Notes: generated by a model not told the origin, from the letters alone. Positions 26,180-36,254 are shown, counted from the stretch's first letter. The stretch: 64,000 bases of DNA from Parapedobacter deserti (GCF_042646065.1 NZ_JBHRTA010000022.1:124001-188000), one strand, 5' to 3'. Translations and numbers: made by a program.

Positions 26180-26953
26180 ATGCAATCAGGATTTGTGAAC
26201 ACCGAAATATGCAGCAATGGGCTGACCGCTATTACCTTCGGTCATCCCGCGCATAACGCGCTACCATCCGCTTTGTTGGCCGAGTTAAAGCGTCAGATTC
26301 AAGCTGCAGGCACCGATTCGCGTACTAAGCTTATCTTGCTGAAAAGTGACGGACAGGGCACGTTTTGTGCGGGCGCAAGTTTTGATGAGTTGCTGGCCAT
26401 TACCGACGAGGAGTCCGGCAAAGTTTTTTTTTCTGGGGTTGCCGACGTTATCAACGCGATACGGAAATCGCCCAAACTGGTCATCGGACGGGTACAGGGC
26501 AAAGCAGTAGGCGGTGGTGTAGGACTGATCGCAGCATGTGATTACTGCCTCGCTGCGGAAAGGGCTGCTGTGAAACTGAGTGAAATCAGTATCAACATCG
26601 GACCTTTTGTCATCGCACCAGCGTTGGAGCGGCGTATAGGTATCTCCGCATTAACCCACCTCGCACTCAATCCGACGCTGTTTTTCGATGCACAGTGGGC
26701 GCAACAACAGGGCCTATTCCATGCCGTGTTGCCGACTATTGGAGAGCTGGATAAAGCAGTTCAGGAGTTTTGTGACCCTCTGCTCAACAAAAACATCGAA
26801 GCGCTCACTGCCCTTAAAAAAACGTTTTGGCTTGGTACAACGCATTGGGATCAACTTTTGTATGATCAAGCCGCTATCAGCGGCCGTCTGGCACTCAGCA
26901 AAGAAACCAAGCAGCTGTTGCAAGCGTTTAAGCAAAATAAGAAGAAAAGCTAA
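26180..26953 (+). CDS. Enoyl-CoA hydratase/isomerase family protein
   Basis: A 257-residue crotonase-fold protein. The first oxyanion-hole stretch is T-F-C-A-G-A-S-F-D-E-L near 67 and the second is V-Q-G-K-A-V-G-G-G-V-G-L near 108. The usual substrate segment reads K-L-S-E-I-S-I-N-I-G-P-F, resembling methylglutaconyl-CoA hydratases of leucine degradation, but the exact substrate cannot be set. It begins 27 bp after manC and is followed 35 bp later by the PorE-like gene. Confident on fold, not on substrate. Confidence 0.85.
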   Translation: MQSGFVNTEICSNGLTAITFGHPAHNALPSALLAELKRQIQAAGTDSRTKLILLKSDGQGTFCAGASFDELLAITDEESGKVFFSGVADVINAIRKSPKLVIGRVQGKAVGGGVGLIAACDYCLAAERAAVKLSEISINIGPFVIAPALERRIGISALTHLALNPTLFFDAQWAQQQGLFHAVLPTIGELDKAVQEFCDPLLNKNIEALTALKKTFWLGTTHWDQLLYDQAAISGRLALSKETKQLLQAFKQNKKKS

Positions 26954-26988
26954 TTTGTCGTACTTTAGTACATTGAAATAATTCGTTC

Positions 26989-28893
26989 ATGCGAAAACCA
27001 ATGTATATCTTGATGTTCTTCTTACTCCTGCTACAGTTCTCCGCGTATGCCCAGCCGCGAGCGGGAAACAAAAGGGCGCAAGAGGCTTTCGAAAGGGCAT
27101 CCGACCAATTGAAAAACAGGCAATATCTGGAAGCCATAGCGTCACTGGAATCGGCCGTAGCATTCGATCCAAAATTTGCGGCAGCTCATCAGCAGCTTGG
27201 TGACATCTATCGTAGGCAACGGGATTATGAAAAAGCCGCACAGTATTATTCTTGTGTCATTCAGCTGGATTCGACATTAACGTCGCTTACCTGGTTCGGT
27301 TTGGGAGAAAGCCTCCTCCATATTGGCGACTACGAACAAGCATTACCGGCTTTCCAGAGATACCTAGCCTCCCCCGCATTAGATGAGGCAGGCAGGCGAC
27401 GGACTATCAAATACATCGCCGACTGTGAATTTAGCATCGCTGCCCTCAAGCGGCCAGAAGCCTTCCGACCTTACAATCCTGGACCGGCCATCAATAGCCA
27501 ATATGATGAATATTTCCCAAAACTTACGGCAGATCACCAGACGATCATCTTCACCCGCAAGAAAGACGAAAGGGAAAACTTCTATGAAAGCAAGCAAGAC
27601 AGCAGCGGTACATGGCAACCCGCCAGATCTCTCCAGGGCGAGGTCAATTCGGCACTACACAACGAAGGCGCCCACTGTATTTCACCTGACGGGAAATACC
27701 TGTTCTTCACCGGCTGTAACCGTCCGGATGGCCTGGGAAGCTGTGATATTTATGTGTCAAGGCGTGAGGGCGATCGCTGGGGACCCCCACACAACCTCGG
27801 CGCGCCGGTCAATAGCCGCGGATGGGAAGCACAGCCCGCATTGGGCGCGGACGGGCGTACGCTTTACTTTGTCAGTAACCGCCAAGGCGGCCAGGGTGGA
27901 TACGACATATGGAAATCAACGTTGCAAGACAACGGACAATGGAGTATTCCAAAAAATCTAGGCCCAACGATTAACACGCCCTATGACGAAAGCTCACCCT
28001 ATATTCATGCAGACAATCGCACACTGTATTTCGCATCCAACGGCTGGCCTGGATTCGGGGATAAGGATATCTTTAAGAGCCAAGTGGACAGCGCAGGCAA
28101 TTGGCAGCTGCCTATCAATCTTGGCTACCCGATAAACGACCACCATGAACAGAGTGCATTGTCCGTAAGCATGAACGGGAGGCAGGCCTTTTTCTCCACG
28201 CGCCGGCCGGACGCCTTGGGCGGATTGGACATTTATTACTTTGACTTGCCCGAGTCTGTCCGGCCGCATCCGGTGGCCTATCTTAAGGGGATCATTATGG
28301 ATGCTGAGAATGGATCCCCAATTGAAGCTGAAGTGGAAGTAACCGATATTTTGGCTGATAAATTGATGTATCGCGAACGGGCGGATTATGAAGATGGCAT
28401 GTTTTTGGCACCGCTGCCTTTCGGCAAAACATATGCCCTGCACGTCAAACAGCCGGGATATCTGTTTTATTCGGAAAACTATCCACTTGACGAAAGCGTG
28501 AAAATCAATGACGCCTATGAGATCCGCATTGCATTGTCCCCGATAAAAGTCGGAAACTCAGAAACACTCAAAAATATTTTTTTTGAAACAAACCGATATG
28601 AACTCCTGCCCGAGTCGAAAAGCGATCTAGATCACCTTATTGAATTTCTCAACCTGAATAGGTCCGTTCGAGTGGAAATAGGCGGGCATACAGACAACAC
28701 TGGAAGCGAAGCACATAATCAAGTACTTTCGGAAAATCGGGCCAAAGCGGTGCATGATTACCTGCTTCATGCCGGTATTACAGCCGCTCGCCTATGTTAT
28801 AAAGGGTTTGGTCAGTCTCAGCCAGTAGCGAGCAATGAAACGGAACGCGGAAGACAGCTCAATCGAAGGACCGATTTTAAAATTATTGAATAA
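26989..28893 (+). CDS. PorE-like protein: TPR, PD40 propeller, carboxypeptidase-like and OmpA domains
   Basis: A 634-residue exported protein with a type I signal ending A-Y-A-Q. Order: TPR repeats (~30-140), a beta propeller of PD40 repeats with the D-G-R-T-L-Y-F-V-S-N-R pattern (~155-400), a carboxypeptidase regulatory-like beta domain (~425-510) and an OmpA peptidoglycan-binding domain (~525-634; G-G-H-T-D-N-T-G-S and L-S-E-N-R-A-K-A-V). This is the architecture of PorE of the type IX secretion system, which ties the machine to peptidoglycan. Bacteroidota have many paralogues, so the T9SS role is not certain. Confidence 0.85.
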   Translation: MRKPMYILMFFLLLLQFSAYAQPRAGNKRAQEAFERASDQLKNRQYLEAIASLESAVAFDPKFAAAHQQLGDIYRRQRDYEKAAQYYSCVIQLDSTLTSLTWFGLGESLLHIGDYEQALPAFQRYLASPALDEAGRRRTIKYIADCEFSIAALKRPEAFRPYNPGPAINSQYDEYFPKLTADHQTIIFTRKKDERENFYESKQDSSGTWQPARSLQGEVNSALHNEGAHCISPDGKYLFFTGCNRPDGLGSCDIYVSRREGDRWGPPHNLGAPVNSRGWEAQPALGADGRTLYFVSNRQGGQGGYDIWKSTLQDNGQWSIPKNLGPTINTPYDESSPYIHADNRTLYFASNGWPGFGDKDIFKSQVDSAGNWQLPINLGYPINDHHEQSALSVSMNGRQAFFSTRRPDALGGLDIYYFDLPESVRPHPVAYLKGIIMDAENGSPIEAEVEVTDILADKLMYRERADYEDGMFLAPLPFGKTYALHVKQPGYLFYSENYPLDESVKINDAYEIRIALSPIKVGNSETLKNIFFETNRYELLPESKSDLDHLIEFLNLNRSVRVEIGGHTDNTGSEAHNQVLSENRAKAVHDYLLHAGITAARLCYKGFGQSQPVASNETERGRQLNRRTDFKIIE

Positions 28894-28936
28894 TGAATCT
28901 GCCGCGTCAGCGCTGGCGCGACACAAATATGGTCTA

Positions 28937-29815
28937 ATGAATAACAAAATTTATCTATCAACACTGCTATCGCTTTCTCTTGGCTTGACTTCCACCGCAC
29001 AAGTCGTCGCACCAGGCGCCGAACTGCAATTGATATCCGATCAATTCAGTTTCACGGAGGGGCCTGCGGTTAGTGCGGAGGGAAGCGTCTACTTCACCGA
29101 CCAGCCCAATAACCGGATATGGAAATACGATACCGATGGAGGTCTATCTGTTTTTTTGGAACCTGCAGGACGGGCCAATGGGCTATATTTCGACAACGAG
29201 GGTTACCTGATCGCCTGCGCCGACGAAAAAAACGAACTTTGGCGTATCAGCATGGATAAAAATATCGAAAAACTGGTCGTAAACTTCGAAGACTCTCTTT
29301 TCAACGGTCCCAATGACGTGTGGGTATCTCCTACCGGGGTAATCTATTTTACAGACCCCTATTATCAGCGGGAATACTGGACAAGGACATCACCTGATAT
29401 GAAACGGCAAGCGCTATACGGGTATAAAAACGGGGAAGTGGCCCGCTTAGACGGTGAATTCAGAAAACCTAATGGTATCATCGGTACCCCTGACGGCAAA
29501 AATCTTTATGTGGCTGATATCGGTGACAATAAAATTTATCGTTACTCCATCCGACAAGACGGTACCGTGTACGGTAAGCAGCTTTTTGCACAGCAGGGTT
29601 CCGACGGTATGACCATCGATGAAGCAGGAAATGTTTACCTCACGGGCAAGGGGGTGGATGTGTATAGCTCAACAGGCGAAAAAATCAAACACATTGATGT
29701 GCCGGCCAATTGGACTGCCAACGTTTGCTTCGGTGGACCGGACCGAGATTTCCTTTTTATTACCGCGGGCAATAAAATATTTTTATTGAAAATGGCTGTA
29801 AAGGGGATAAAATAA
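28937..29815 (+). CDS. SMP-30/gluconolactonase family protein, exported
   Basis: The ATG at 28937 gives 292 residues with a signal peptide ending T-S-T-A-Q; the earlier ATG at 28835 lies inside the preceding gene and adds no homologous sequence. The body is a six-bladed propeller with the metal-site E in F-T-E-G-P-A, N in N-G-P-N-D-V and D in the Y-V-A-D-I-G-D segment. Family members hydrolyse sugar lactones using a divalent cation. It lies 43 bp after the PorE-like gene and converges on a PfpI gene. Confidence 0.88.
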   Translation: MNNKIYLSTLLSLSLGLTSTAQVVAPGAELQLISDQFSFTEGPAVSAEGSVYFTDQPNNRIWKYDTDGGLSVFLEPAGRANGLYFDNEGYLIACADEKNELWRISMDKNIEKLVVNFEDSLFNGPNDVWVSPTGVIYFTDPYYQREYWTRTSPDMKRQALYGYKNGEVARLDGEFRKPNGIIGTPDGKNLYVADIGDNKIYRYSIRQDGTVYGKQLFAQQGSDGMTIDEAGNVYLTGKGVDVYSSTGEKIKHIDVPANWTANVCFGGPDRDFLFITAGNKIFLLKMAVKGIK

Positions 29816-29821
29816 TCCCCC

Positions 29822-30385
29822 TTAAGCATGCTGCCCCTCATGTTTGCCTTCAGCAAATTCCTCGATAACTTTCTCGTTGAAATCCGGAAGATCATCAGGT
29901 GTTCGGCTCGTCACCAATCCTTGGTCTACGACAACGGCGCTGTCTTCCCAAAGCGCACCGGCATTGATCAGGTCTTTGCGAATGTTGCTTACAGAGGTCA
30001 TTCTCCGACCTTCAACCACTTCTGCGTCAATCAGTACCTGCGGGCCGTGACAGATCGCCGCTACCGGCTTTCCAGCTTTAAAGAAAGCCTTCACAAAATC
30101 GAGGGCCTTTTCATTTACCCTGAGCTTATCCGGATTGATCACACCACCAGGAATCAGCAATGCGTCATAGTCATCCGGGCTGGCCTTGTCTAAGGGCATA
30201 TCCACGTCGAAATCCAAACTCCATTCGTTCCCTTTCTTGCCACGCACCACTTCTCCGTTTGGCGATACGATATGGGTAATTCCGCCGGCCAGTTGAATGG
30301 CGTCTCTGGGGCTTGTCAATTCGATTTCTTCAAATCCGTCTGTTGTCAGAATTGCTACTTTCCGTTCTTTTAATTCATCTGCCAT
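29822..30385 (-). CDS. DJ-1/PfpI family protein (type 1 glutamine amidotransferase-like)
   Basis: A 187-residue cytoplasmic protein. Nucleophile C112 sits in the elbow A-I-C-H-G-P, with E20 in F-E-E-I-E-L as the partner acid. The closest style is PfpI/YhbO, linked to stress protection and deglycase or protease claims that are debated. An AAGGAG ribosome site lies before the ATG at 30385. It ends 6 bp from the lactonase stop, and 48 bp separate it from the repair cassette upstream, so it may share that transcript. Confidence 0.9.
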   Translation of the reverse strand: MADELKERKVAILTTDGFEEIELTSPRDAIQLAGGITHIVSPNGEVVRGKKGNEWSLDFDVDMPLDKASPDDYDALLIPGGVINPDKLRVNEKALDFVKAFFKAGKPVAAICHGPQVLIDAEVVEGRRMTSVSNIRKDLINAGALWEDSAVVVDQGLVTSRTPDDLPDFNEKVIEEFAEGKHEGQHA

Positions 30386-30433
30386 ATTGCACTCCTTTTT
30401 ATTGCTGTTGTAATAATAGTTACATGCAAAAGA

Positions 30434-31096
30434 TTAGATTGTTTTATCCTTTTTCCACTCCCAGACGTTATTCCCGGCTATCGGATAAATGCGGGCATCC
30501 CTGGTGGGCGCCATGACGTGCAGTCCGGTCAGTGCACCGAAAGCGGGGAGCAATAATGTTTGCTCACTATAGTAAAAACAAGGCAACCGATGGGTCTGCT
30601 TTCCCGCAGCGGGAATAACGCAACCCGGATGGATGTGGCCTGCAATGTTTAGCTCGCCGGCGGACGCAATCCCAACAGGATGGTGGGTACAACGGATATG
30701 CGGAGCAATGAAATAAGAAGGCATCACCTCAACCGCAATATGATCCAACAAATTGTCGGAGAGAATATCGTGGTTTCCACGCGTCAGGATGAACCGCGTA
30801 GATGGGTTGGCCGTTCGGAGCCGCTCAAAGCTTAACCATTCGCTATTCAGGTCACTATGGAAGAGGTCGCCCAGAAAGACCAATGTTTCGACATCATGGT
30901 TTTTCAGCAATGATTGCAGGCGCATTGCATCGCTATCGACGGGCAACGCAGGCATGAAGATGCCGGCTTTACGGAAATGTGCGGCCTTGCCCAAGTGCCA
31001 GTCGGCAACAATCAGTGTACGGTATTGGGGGAGCAAAAGTGCTCTTTCGGGCAATAAAATCAGGCGCGTACCCAAGAGTTGAATAATCTTTGCCAT
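30434..31096 (-). CDS. pdeM: Ligase-associated DNA damage response endonuclease PdeM
   Basis: A 220-residue metallophosphoesterase, last of the four-gene repair cassette. Metal-binding motifs in order are D-W-H-L-G-K (~32), G-D-L-F-H-S (~76), G-N-H-D (~107) and G-H-I-H-P (~154). Homologues are manganese-dependent nucleases/phosphodiesterases encoded with an Lhr-like helicase, an ATP ligase and an MBL exonuclease. It begins 4 bp after the helicase stop, indicating co-translation. Confidence 0.93.
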   Translation of the reverse strand: MAKIIQLLGTRLILLPERALLLPQYRTLIVADWHLGKAAHFRKAGIFMPALPVDSDAMRLQSLLKNHDVETLVFLGDLFHSDLNSEWLSFERLRTANPSTRFILTRGNHDILSDNLLDHIAVEVMPSYFIAPHIRCTHHPVGIASAGELNIAGHIHPGCVIPAAGKQTHRLPCFYYSEQTLLLPAFGALTGLHVMAPTRDARIYPIAGNNVWEWKKDKTI

Positions 31097-31100
31097 ACGG

Positions 31101-33578
31101 TTACGCCTCCAATTGGGCTTTCAATTTCTCCAACCTCGCTTGCCAGTCCTCATTGCTGTAACGCTCCCGAAAAGATTCGGCAAATACGGGAAAAGCAAAC
31201 GGGGTAAGCTGGTCCGGCCGTTGCACTATGATGCGGTGTGTGCTGATCCGCTCAAACGCCTTATGCATGCGCGACGCCTCTAGCTGGAAATCATACACCT
31301 CATCATATGCCTGTCGGAGCAATAGGTTGTCAGAATCATACTCCTCAAATACCGAGAAAAATAGCCCCGAGTTGGCTTGCAGATGCTTCGTCTTCATCTG
31401 TTTGCCCGGATAACCCTGGAATACGAGGCCTGCGATGCCGGCAATGTCCCTAAATTTACGCCGCGCCATCTCCCGAATGTTGATGCCTCCACGGATATCA
31501 TCAACCAGTTTTTCCGTGGAAAACAGGCCTGCATGCAGCGCTTCATCCAACGGAAGCGGATCATCGCAGAGCAACTCGAAACCGTATTCATTGCTAGCAA
31601 TACTGAAGGTAGCCTTCCGGATGCTGCTTAACCGGTAAGCCACCACAGCAGCCATGCCCTCGTGCACCAACTTCCCTTCAAACGGATAAACGAACAAGTG
31701 ATACCCATGGCGGGTGCGAATGTATTCCATCAACAAATCATGCTCTCCTGGTAGGGCCGACACGCGGCGCTGCTCAACGAAAAGCGGCTGAAGGAATAGC
31801 AATTCCGCTGGTAAGCTGCGGCTCTTCCGGTGAATCTCCGTGAATGTATGCCGGAGTGCTGCACCGAAATTATCCGAAATCGGAAACCTGCCTCCCATCC
31901 ATGAAGGTACCGTGCCTTTTTTGCCGGCGGCCGGGCGGACAATGGCCTGGATGTCCTTTACGCGTACCAGTTCAAGCAATCTCCCGGAAAACCAGAACGT
32001 ATCGCCGGGCTGTAGCCGAGAAATAAACCATTCCTCTATGGTACCGAGGTATTTGCCGCTCAAATACTGCACGCGCATCATTGCATCGGAGACAATGGCG
32101 CCGATGCTCAACCGGTGACGCATTGCTACGCGCTTACTCGTGACCTTATACAGGCCATTATCCACCACTACTTTGTGAAACTCTTCGTAGGTATCGAGCG
32201 TACGGCCGCCTTGGGTCACCATTAGCAGGCATTCATCAAATTCACAGCGACTGATGGACGAAAAACAATGCGTTCGTTTGATCTCGGCATACAGCTCATC
32301 CGCCCGAAAGCCATCGGACACCGCGAGCGTGACCATGTATTGCAACAGCACGTCAAACGACCGGACATAGGGTAACCGCTGTTCCAACAGCCCGTTATGT
32401 ACGGCATGGCGGATGGCTGCCCCTTCCATGATTTCAAGGGAATGGGTAGGTAAAAAATAAATTTTACTCGTTTCACCCGGGCGGTGGCCGCTCCGCCCTG
32501 CGCGCTGTACAAATCGAGCCACTCCTTTAGGCGATCCGATCTGCACGACGCAATCCACAGGGCGAAAGTCTACGCCCAAGTCCAGGCTGCTTGTGCACAC
32601 CACCGCTTTGAGTATTCCCCGGTGCAATGCGTCTTCTACCCAAAGACGCAATTCCTCGCTCAAAGACCCGTGATGAATGGCCAACGCCCCGGCAAGCTGC
32701 GGAGCAGCATCCAACAATCGGTGGTACCAAATCTCCGCTTGCGAGCGGGTGTTGGTAAACAATAGGGTTGACTGATGCGCATTGATAATGGGCAAAACCT
32801 TGTCAATCATTGCAGTGCCCAAATGCCCGGCCCACGGAAAGCGTTCCAGTACATCAGGCAATAAGGTTTCCATGTGGATGTCCTTTTTCAGGCTGGCACG
32901 TACCAGGGTACCCTTACCCTCCCCGCCCATTAAAATCTCCATGGCCTCTTCAAGATTGCCGATGGTTGCAGAGATACCCCATACCTGAAGCCCCGGACAG
33001 ATGGCGCGGAGCCGGCTGAGCGCAAGCTCGATCAGCACACCCCGTTTACTGCCCATCAATTCATGCCATTCATCGATAATTACGAACTCCAGTCCACTGA
33101 AATACTCGCGGTATCCTTTGGATGCCATCAACAGATGAACACTCTCGGGCGTTGTAATAAGTGCTTGGGGCGCAGAGGTCTTCTGCCGTTGCCGTTCGGC
33201 AGCATTTGTATCGCCGGTGCGTAGCCCGATACGGTAGTCAAGCTCCAAATCATCGCTTACCGAGCGGGTAGCTTGAAGTATTTCTGCAGAAAGTGCCCGC
33301 AACGGTGTGATCCACAAGCAGTGAATGCCTTTTTTTCGCCGTTCGTCTCGGTAATAGCGCTGGAGTACGCCAAACCATATGGCGAACGTTTTTCCATATC
33401 CCGTGGGTGCATTTAGAAGACCCGACTTGCCTTCAGCGATGGCTGCCCAAGAATCCTGCTGGAAGCGATGCGGCTGCCAGCCTTTATTGAAAAACCAAGT
33501 ATCTGCAAATACGTTCAACGGCAATATATCCTCTTGAACAAAGGTACGGTTTTGCGCGTGAATTTGACCCATGGACAT
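31101..33578 (-). CDS. Ligase-associated DNA damage response DEXH-box helicase (Lhr-like core)
   Basis: An 825-residue SF2 helicase. Motifs seen: Walker A A-P-T-G-Y-G-K-T near 59, D-E-W-H-E (motif II), S-A-T-I-G-N (III), T-S-S-L-D-L-G-V-D-F and Q-R-A-G-R-S-G-H-R-P-G (V/VI), then a winged-helix and a long C-terminal Lhr-core domain. Homologues are ATP-dependent 3'-5' translocases acting with the neighbouring ligase and nucleases. The ATG at 33578 is used; an ATG two codons later (33572) is equally good. It follows the ligase after 82 bp. Confidence 0.93.
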   Translation of the reverse strand: MSMGQIHAQNRTFVQEDILPLNVFADTWFFNKGWQPHRFQQDSWAAIAEGKSGLLNAPTGYGKTFAIWFGVLQRYYRDERRKKGIHCLWITPLRALSAEILQATRSVSDDLELDYRIGLRTGDTNAAERQRQKTSAPQALITTPESVHLLMASKGYREYFSGLEFVIIDEWHELMGSKRGVLIELALSRLRAICPGLQVWGISATIGNLEEAMEILMGGEGKGTLVRASLKKDIHMETLLPDVLERFPWAGHLGTAMIDKVLPIINAHQSTLLFTNTRSQAEIWYHRLLDAAPQLAGALAIHHGSLSEELRLWVEDALHRGILKAVVCTSSLDLGVDFRPVDCVVQIGSPKGVARFVQRAGRSGHRPGETSKIYFLPTHSLEIMEGAAIRHAVHNGLLEQRLPYVRSFDVLLQYMVTLAVSDGFRADELYAEIKRTHCFSSISRCEFDECLLMVTQGGRTLDTYEEFHKVVVDNGLYKVTSKRVAMRHRLSIGAIVSDAMMRVQYLSGKYLGTIEEWFISRLQPGDTFWFSGRLLELVRVKDIQAIVRPAAGKKGTVPSWMGGRFPISDNFGAALRHTFTEIHRKSRSLPAELLFLQPLFVEQRRVSALPGEHDLLMEYIRTRHGYHLFVYPFEGKLVHEGMAAVVAYRLSSIRKATFSIASNEYGFELLCDDPLPLDEALHAGLFSTEKLVDDIRGGINIREMARRKFRDIAGIAGLVFQGYPGKQMKTKHLQANSGLFFSVFEEYDSDNLLLRQAYDEVYDFQLEASRMHKAFERISTHRIIVQRPDQLTPFAFPVFAESFRERYSNEDWQARLEKLKAQLEA

Positions 33579-33660
33579 CGAGGAGCAGGATGTAAATTCA
33601 CGTGCGCTATTTAGAAGAAGGTATCAAGTCAGTATTCAGGAGGTGCCCGCAACGATCAGT

Positions 33661-35265
33661 TCACCTATTCGCTGCATCAATCAATTGCAGCAAATCCGCT
33701 TTGGTATTGGCTTCATCGGCTTTTTTGTCTCGGCGCCATCGCAATATTCGGGGGAACCGCAGCGCCACACCCGATTTGTGGCGGGTGCTTTGCTGGATAC
33801 CTTCAAAAGCAATCTCAAAAACATGGTGCGGTGTTACGCTGCGCACAGGACCGAAGCGTTCTGTTGTATTCCGTTTAATCCAAGCATCCAATTCCGTGAT
33901 CTCATGGTCAGTGAGCCCCGAATACGCTTTTGCGAAAGGCACTAAAGTCCCCGCTTCATCCCATACAGCGAATGTATAATCGGTGTATAAGTTTGCCCGG
34001 CGTCCATGCCCGCTTTGGGCATAGATCAGCACGCCATCGGCTGTCAGCGGATCAGTTTTCCATTTCCACCAGTTTCCCTTTCTGCGGCCACTGCCATATG
34101 AACTGTCCCGACGCTTGAGCATTACCCCTTCGCAATTGAAGTCACGCGCCTGTTGACGGAAAACCGCCACTTCAGCCCAGTTGTTGAACGGCATTATCTC
34201 CGACAGCAATAGGACGTTTTGGGCGTCCGTTGGCGCGGAAAGCAGCGCTTCAAGCAGATCTCGGCGGTAACTCATTGGCATCTCGCGAATATCCTTCCCT
34301 TTCCATTCCAGAAGGTCATAGCAAACCATCACCAACGGTGCTTCCTGAAGCGCCTTTTGGGAAAGGTTCTTCCTCCCGATGCGTGTTTGCATGACCTGGA
34401 AAGGTAATGGCCGTCCATCCTGCCAAGGAATGATTTCGCCGTCGATGACTGTGCCACCGGGCAAAGACGCCGTCAGTTGTGCGAATTCCGGAAATTTATC
34501 CGTCAGCAAATCCTCTCCCCTGCTCCACACGAATAACTGGCCATTGCGCACGATGATCTGGCCCCGTATACCATCCAGCTTTTTTTCGATGTACCAATCA
34601 TTGATATCGCCAAGCGACTCGGGGGGAGCGTCCAATTGGTAGGCCAAATAAAATGGGTACGGTTGGAAATCACGGGTGCCGGATGCAGGTTCAGAAAACA
34701 GCGACATCATCGTCTCCTCTGCTGGAACCCATTTGCCCATCAACCGGTGTGCAACGGCCGCCTCCTGCATGCCGAGATGGATGGAAAGTGCTTTTATAAC
34801 TAGTTGCCGGGATACGCCGATCCGGAAATTCCCGGTAATCAGTTTAGTGAAAATAAACCGCGCATCCTTGTCAAGATGCTGCCAATAACCGGTGATGATC
34901 CCCCTTTTCCGCCCATCTGACTGTTTCAGTAGCGTAGACAGTTCGTCAATTACATCAGGCAGCCGGTAATCATTCTTTGAAAGCGGATTGGGCGGAAGGA
35001 CTAACGAGATGGCCTCGGCCAGATCGCCCACGATGTGATAGGATTCCTCGAAAAGCCAGTCGGGTATTCCCGCTGCCTCCGCTGCCCACGCCTTGAGATC
35101 ACTGGTCCTTACCGGGCGCCTCGGTCGGTTGCCGATCAGTAACGCTATGGCATACAGGTTATGCCGGTCACTGCTGTCTGCAAGGTAACTGACAATGGCG
35201 GCAATTTTTTCGTTGGTCTTCGTCGTCTGGTCGATGGCTGTAAACAATCTAGTGAACCGTTTCAT
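33661..35265 (-). CDS. ATP-dependent DNA ligase of the repair cassette
   Basis: The ATG at 35265 gives 534 residues; the GTG at 35340 would add 25 residues that overlap the exonuclease gene. Order: N-terminal DNA-binding helical domain, adenylation domain with motif I E-K-K-L-D-G-I-R-G (nucleophilic lysine), motif III-like W-S-R-G-E-D-L, then motif V K-G-N-W-W-K-W-K and an OB-fold domain. It seals nicks using ATP and is distinct from the NAD ligase LigA expected elsewhere. Its ATG overlaps the exonuclease stop by 4 bp (ATGA). Confidence 0.94.
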   Translation of the reverse strand: MKRFTRLFTAIDQTTKTNEKIAAIVSYLADSSDRHNLYAIALLIGNRPRRPVRTSDLKAWAAEAAGIPDWLFEESYHIVGDLAEAISLVLPPNPLSKNDYRLPDVIDELSTLLKQSDGRKRGIITGYWQHLDKDARFIFTKLITGNFRIGVSRQLVIKALSIHLGMQEAAVAHRLMGKWVPAEETMMSLFSEPASGTRDFQPYPFYLAYQLDAPPESLGDINDWYIEKKLDGIRGQIIVRNGQLFVWSRGEDLLTDKFPEFAQLTASLPGGTVIDGEIIPWQDGRPLPFQVMQTRIGRKNLSQKALQEAPLVMVCYDLLEWKGKDIREMPMSYRRDLLEALLSAPTDAQNVLLLSEIMPFNNWAEVAVFRQQARDFNCEGVMLKRRDSSYGSGRRKGNWWKWKTDPLTADGVLIYAQSGHGRRANLYTDYTFAVWDEAGTLVPFAKAYSGLTDHEITELDAWIKRNTTERFGPVRSVTPHHVFEIAFEGIQQSTRHKSGVALRFPRILRWRRDKKADEANTKADLLQLIDAANR

Positions 35266-36254
35266 AAGTCGTCCTCCACCGTTTCTGAACCATGCAATTG
35301 GATTTCCTTTGCCTGAAGTCCTTTTCCTTCGCGCAACCACCGGGCAAAAGGTCCTTCATAGCCGTGAGTTACATAGACCGTTTCGGCTTCTGTGGCAACT
35401 ATCGCATCGTTTAGCTGTCTCCAGTCGCAATGGTCGGACAGGACAAAGCCCCGGTCCACTCCTCGGCGCCGGCGGGCACCGCGAAGCTGCATCCAGCCGC
35501 TACAAAGCGCTATCCGGTAGGGTAACAATTTCTTTAGCCAAGAGGAACCGAATGTGGAAGGTGGCGCCACGATAATGGCACGGCTTACCGCTTTTCGGTC
35601 GGTATCGGGCGTAATACGCTCTCCGGGAAATTGAAAGCCGATTCCGCTCAATGTCGCATTCACGTTCGCCACGGCGCCGTGGAGGAATACCGGACCAATG
35701 GTTGTATCCAAATGCGCCAGCAGGGTCTGTGATTTGCCTAGCGCGTAGCCGAGTATCACGCTGTTAAAGCCATCAGCGGCGTTGCGCGCACACCACTCGT
35801 TGATCGCAACAAAAACAGTGCTCGGATCAGGAAACTGATAAACCGGCAAGCCGAATGTCGATTCGGTGACAAAATGGTGGCAACGTACCGGTTCATAGGG
35901 TTCACTGAGCCCATCGTGGAACAACTTATAGTCCCCGGAAACCACCCAAATCTCTCCCTTGTATTCAAATCTTACCTGGGCCGAACCGATGATGTGCCCA
36001 GCGGGGTGCAAACTTATGCGTACACCGTTTATTGTGCGTGTTTCCGCGTAATTCAACTTCTGAATTGCGATGTCCATCCCCAGCCGCAACCGCAAGATCG
36101 GAGCGGTGTGTTGGTGGCAAAGATACTTTCCCATTCCCCCTCGGGCATGGTCGCTGTGCGCGTGGGTAATTACCGCGCTTTCCACGGGAAGCAACGGATC
36201 GACATAAATGTCAGCCTGTGGACAATAAATACCACGTTCGGTAAATTTCAGCAT
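35262..36254 (-). CDS. Ligase-associated DNA exonuclease (metallo-beta-lactamase fold)
   Basis: First gene of the repair cassette, 330 residues. The metal motif is T-H-A-H-S-D-H-A near 31-38, with G-H-I-I-G-S and S-G-D-Y-K further on, and a beta-CASP-like C-terminal part ending in V-T-H-G-Y-E-G. The family is related to SNM1/CPSF nucleases and processes DNA ends. It overlaps the ligase by 4 bp and is divergent from the thioesterase gene with 62 bp between starts. Confidence 0.93.
   Translation of the reverse strand: MLKFTERGIYCPQADIYVDPLLPVESAVITHAHSDHARGGMGKYLCHQHTAPILRLRLGMDIAIQKLNYAETRTINGVRISLHPAGHIIGSAQVRFEYKGEIWVVSGDYKLFHDGLSEPYEPVRCHHFVTESTFGLPVYQFPDPSTVFVAINEWCARNAADGFNSVILGYALGKSQTLLAHLDTTIGPVFLHGAVANVNATLSGIGFQFPGERITPDTDRKAVSRAIIVAPPSTFGSSWLKKLLPYRIALCSGWMQLRGARRRRGVDRGFVLSDHCDWRQLNDAIVATEAETVYVTHGYEGPFARWLREGKGLQAKEIQLHGSETVEDDL

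Noticed and set aside
29801..29822. Hairpin AAGGGGAT / ATCCCC at the lactonase stop as a terminator
   Set aside because: The stem is only about 6-8 bp and no T-tract follows in either direction.
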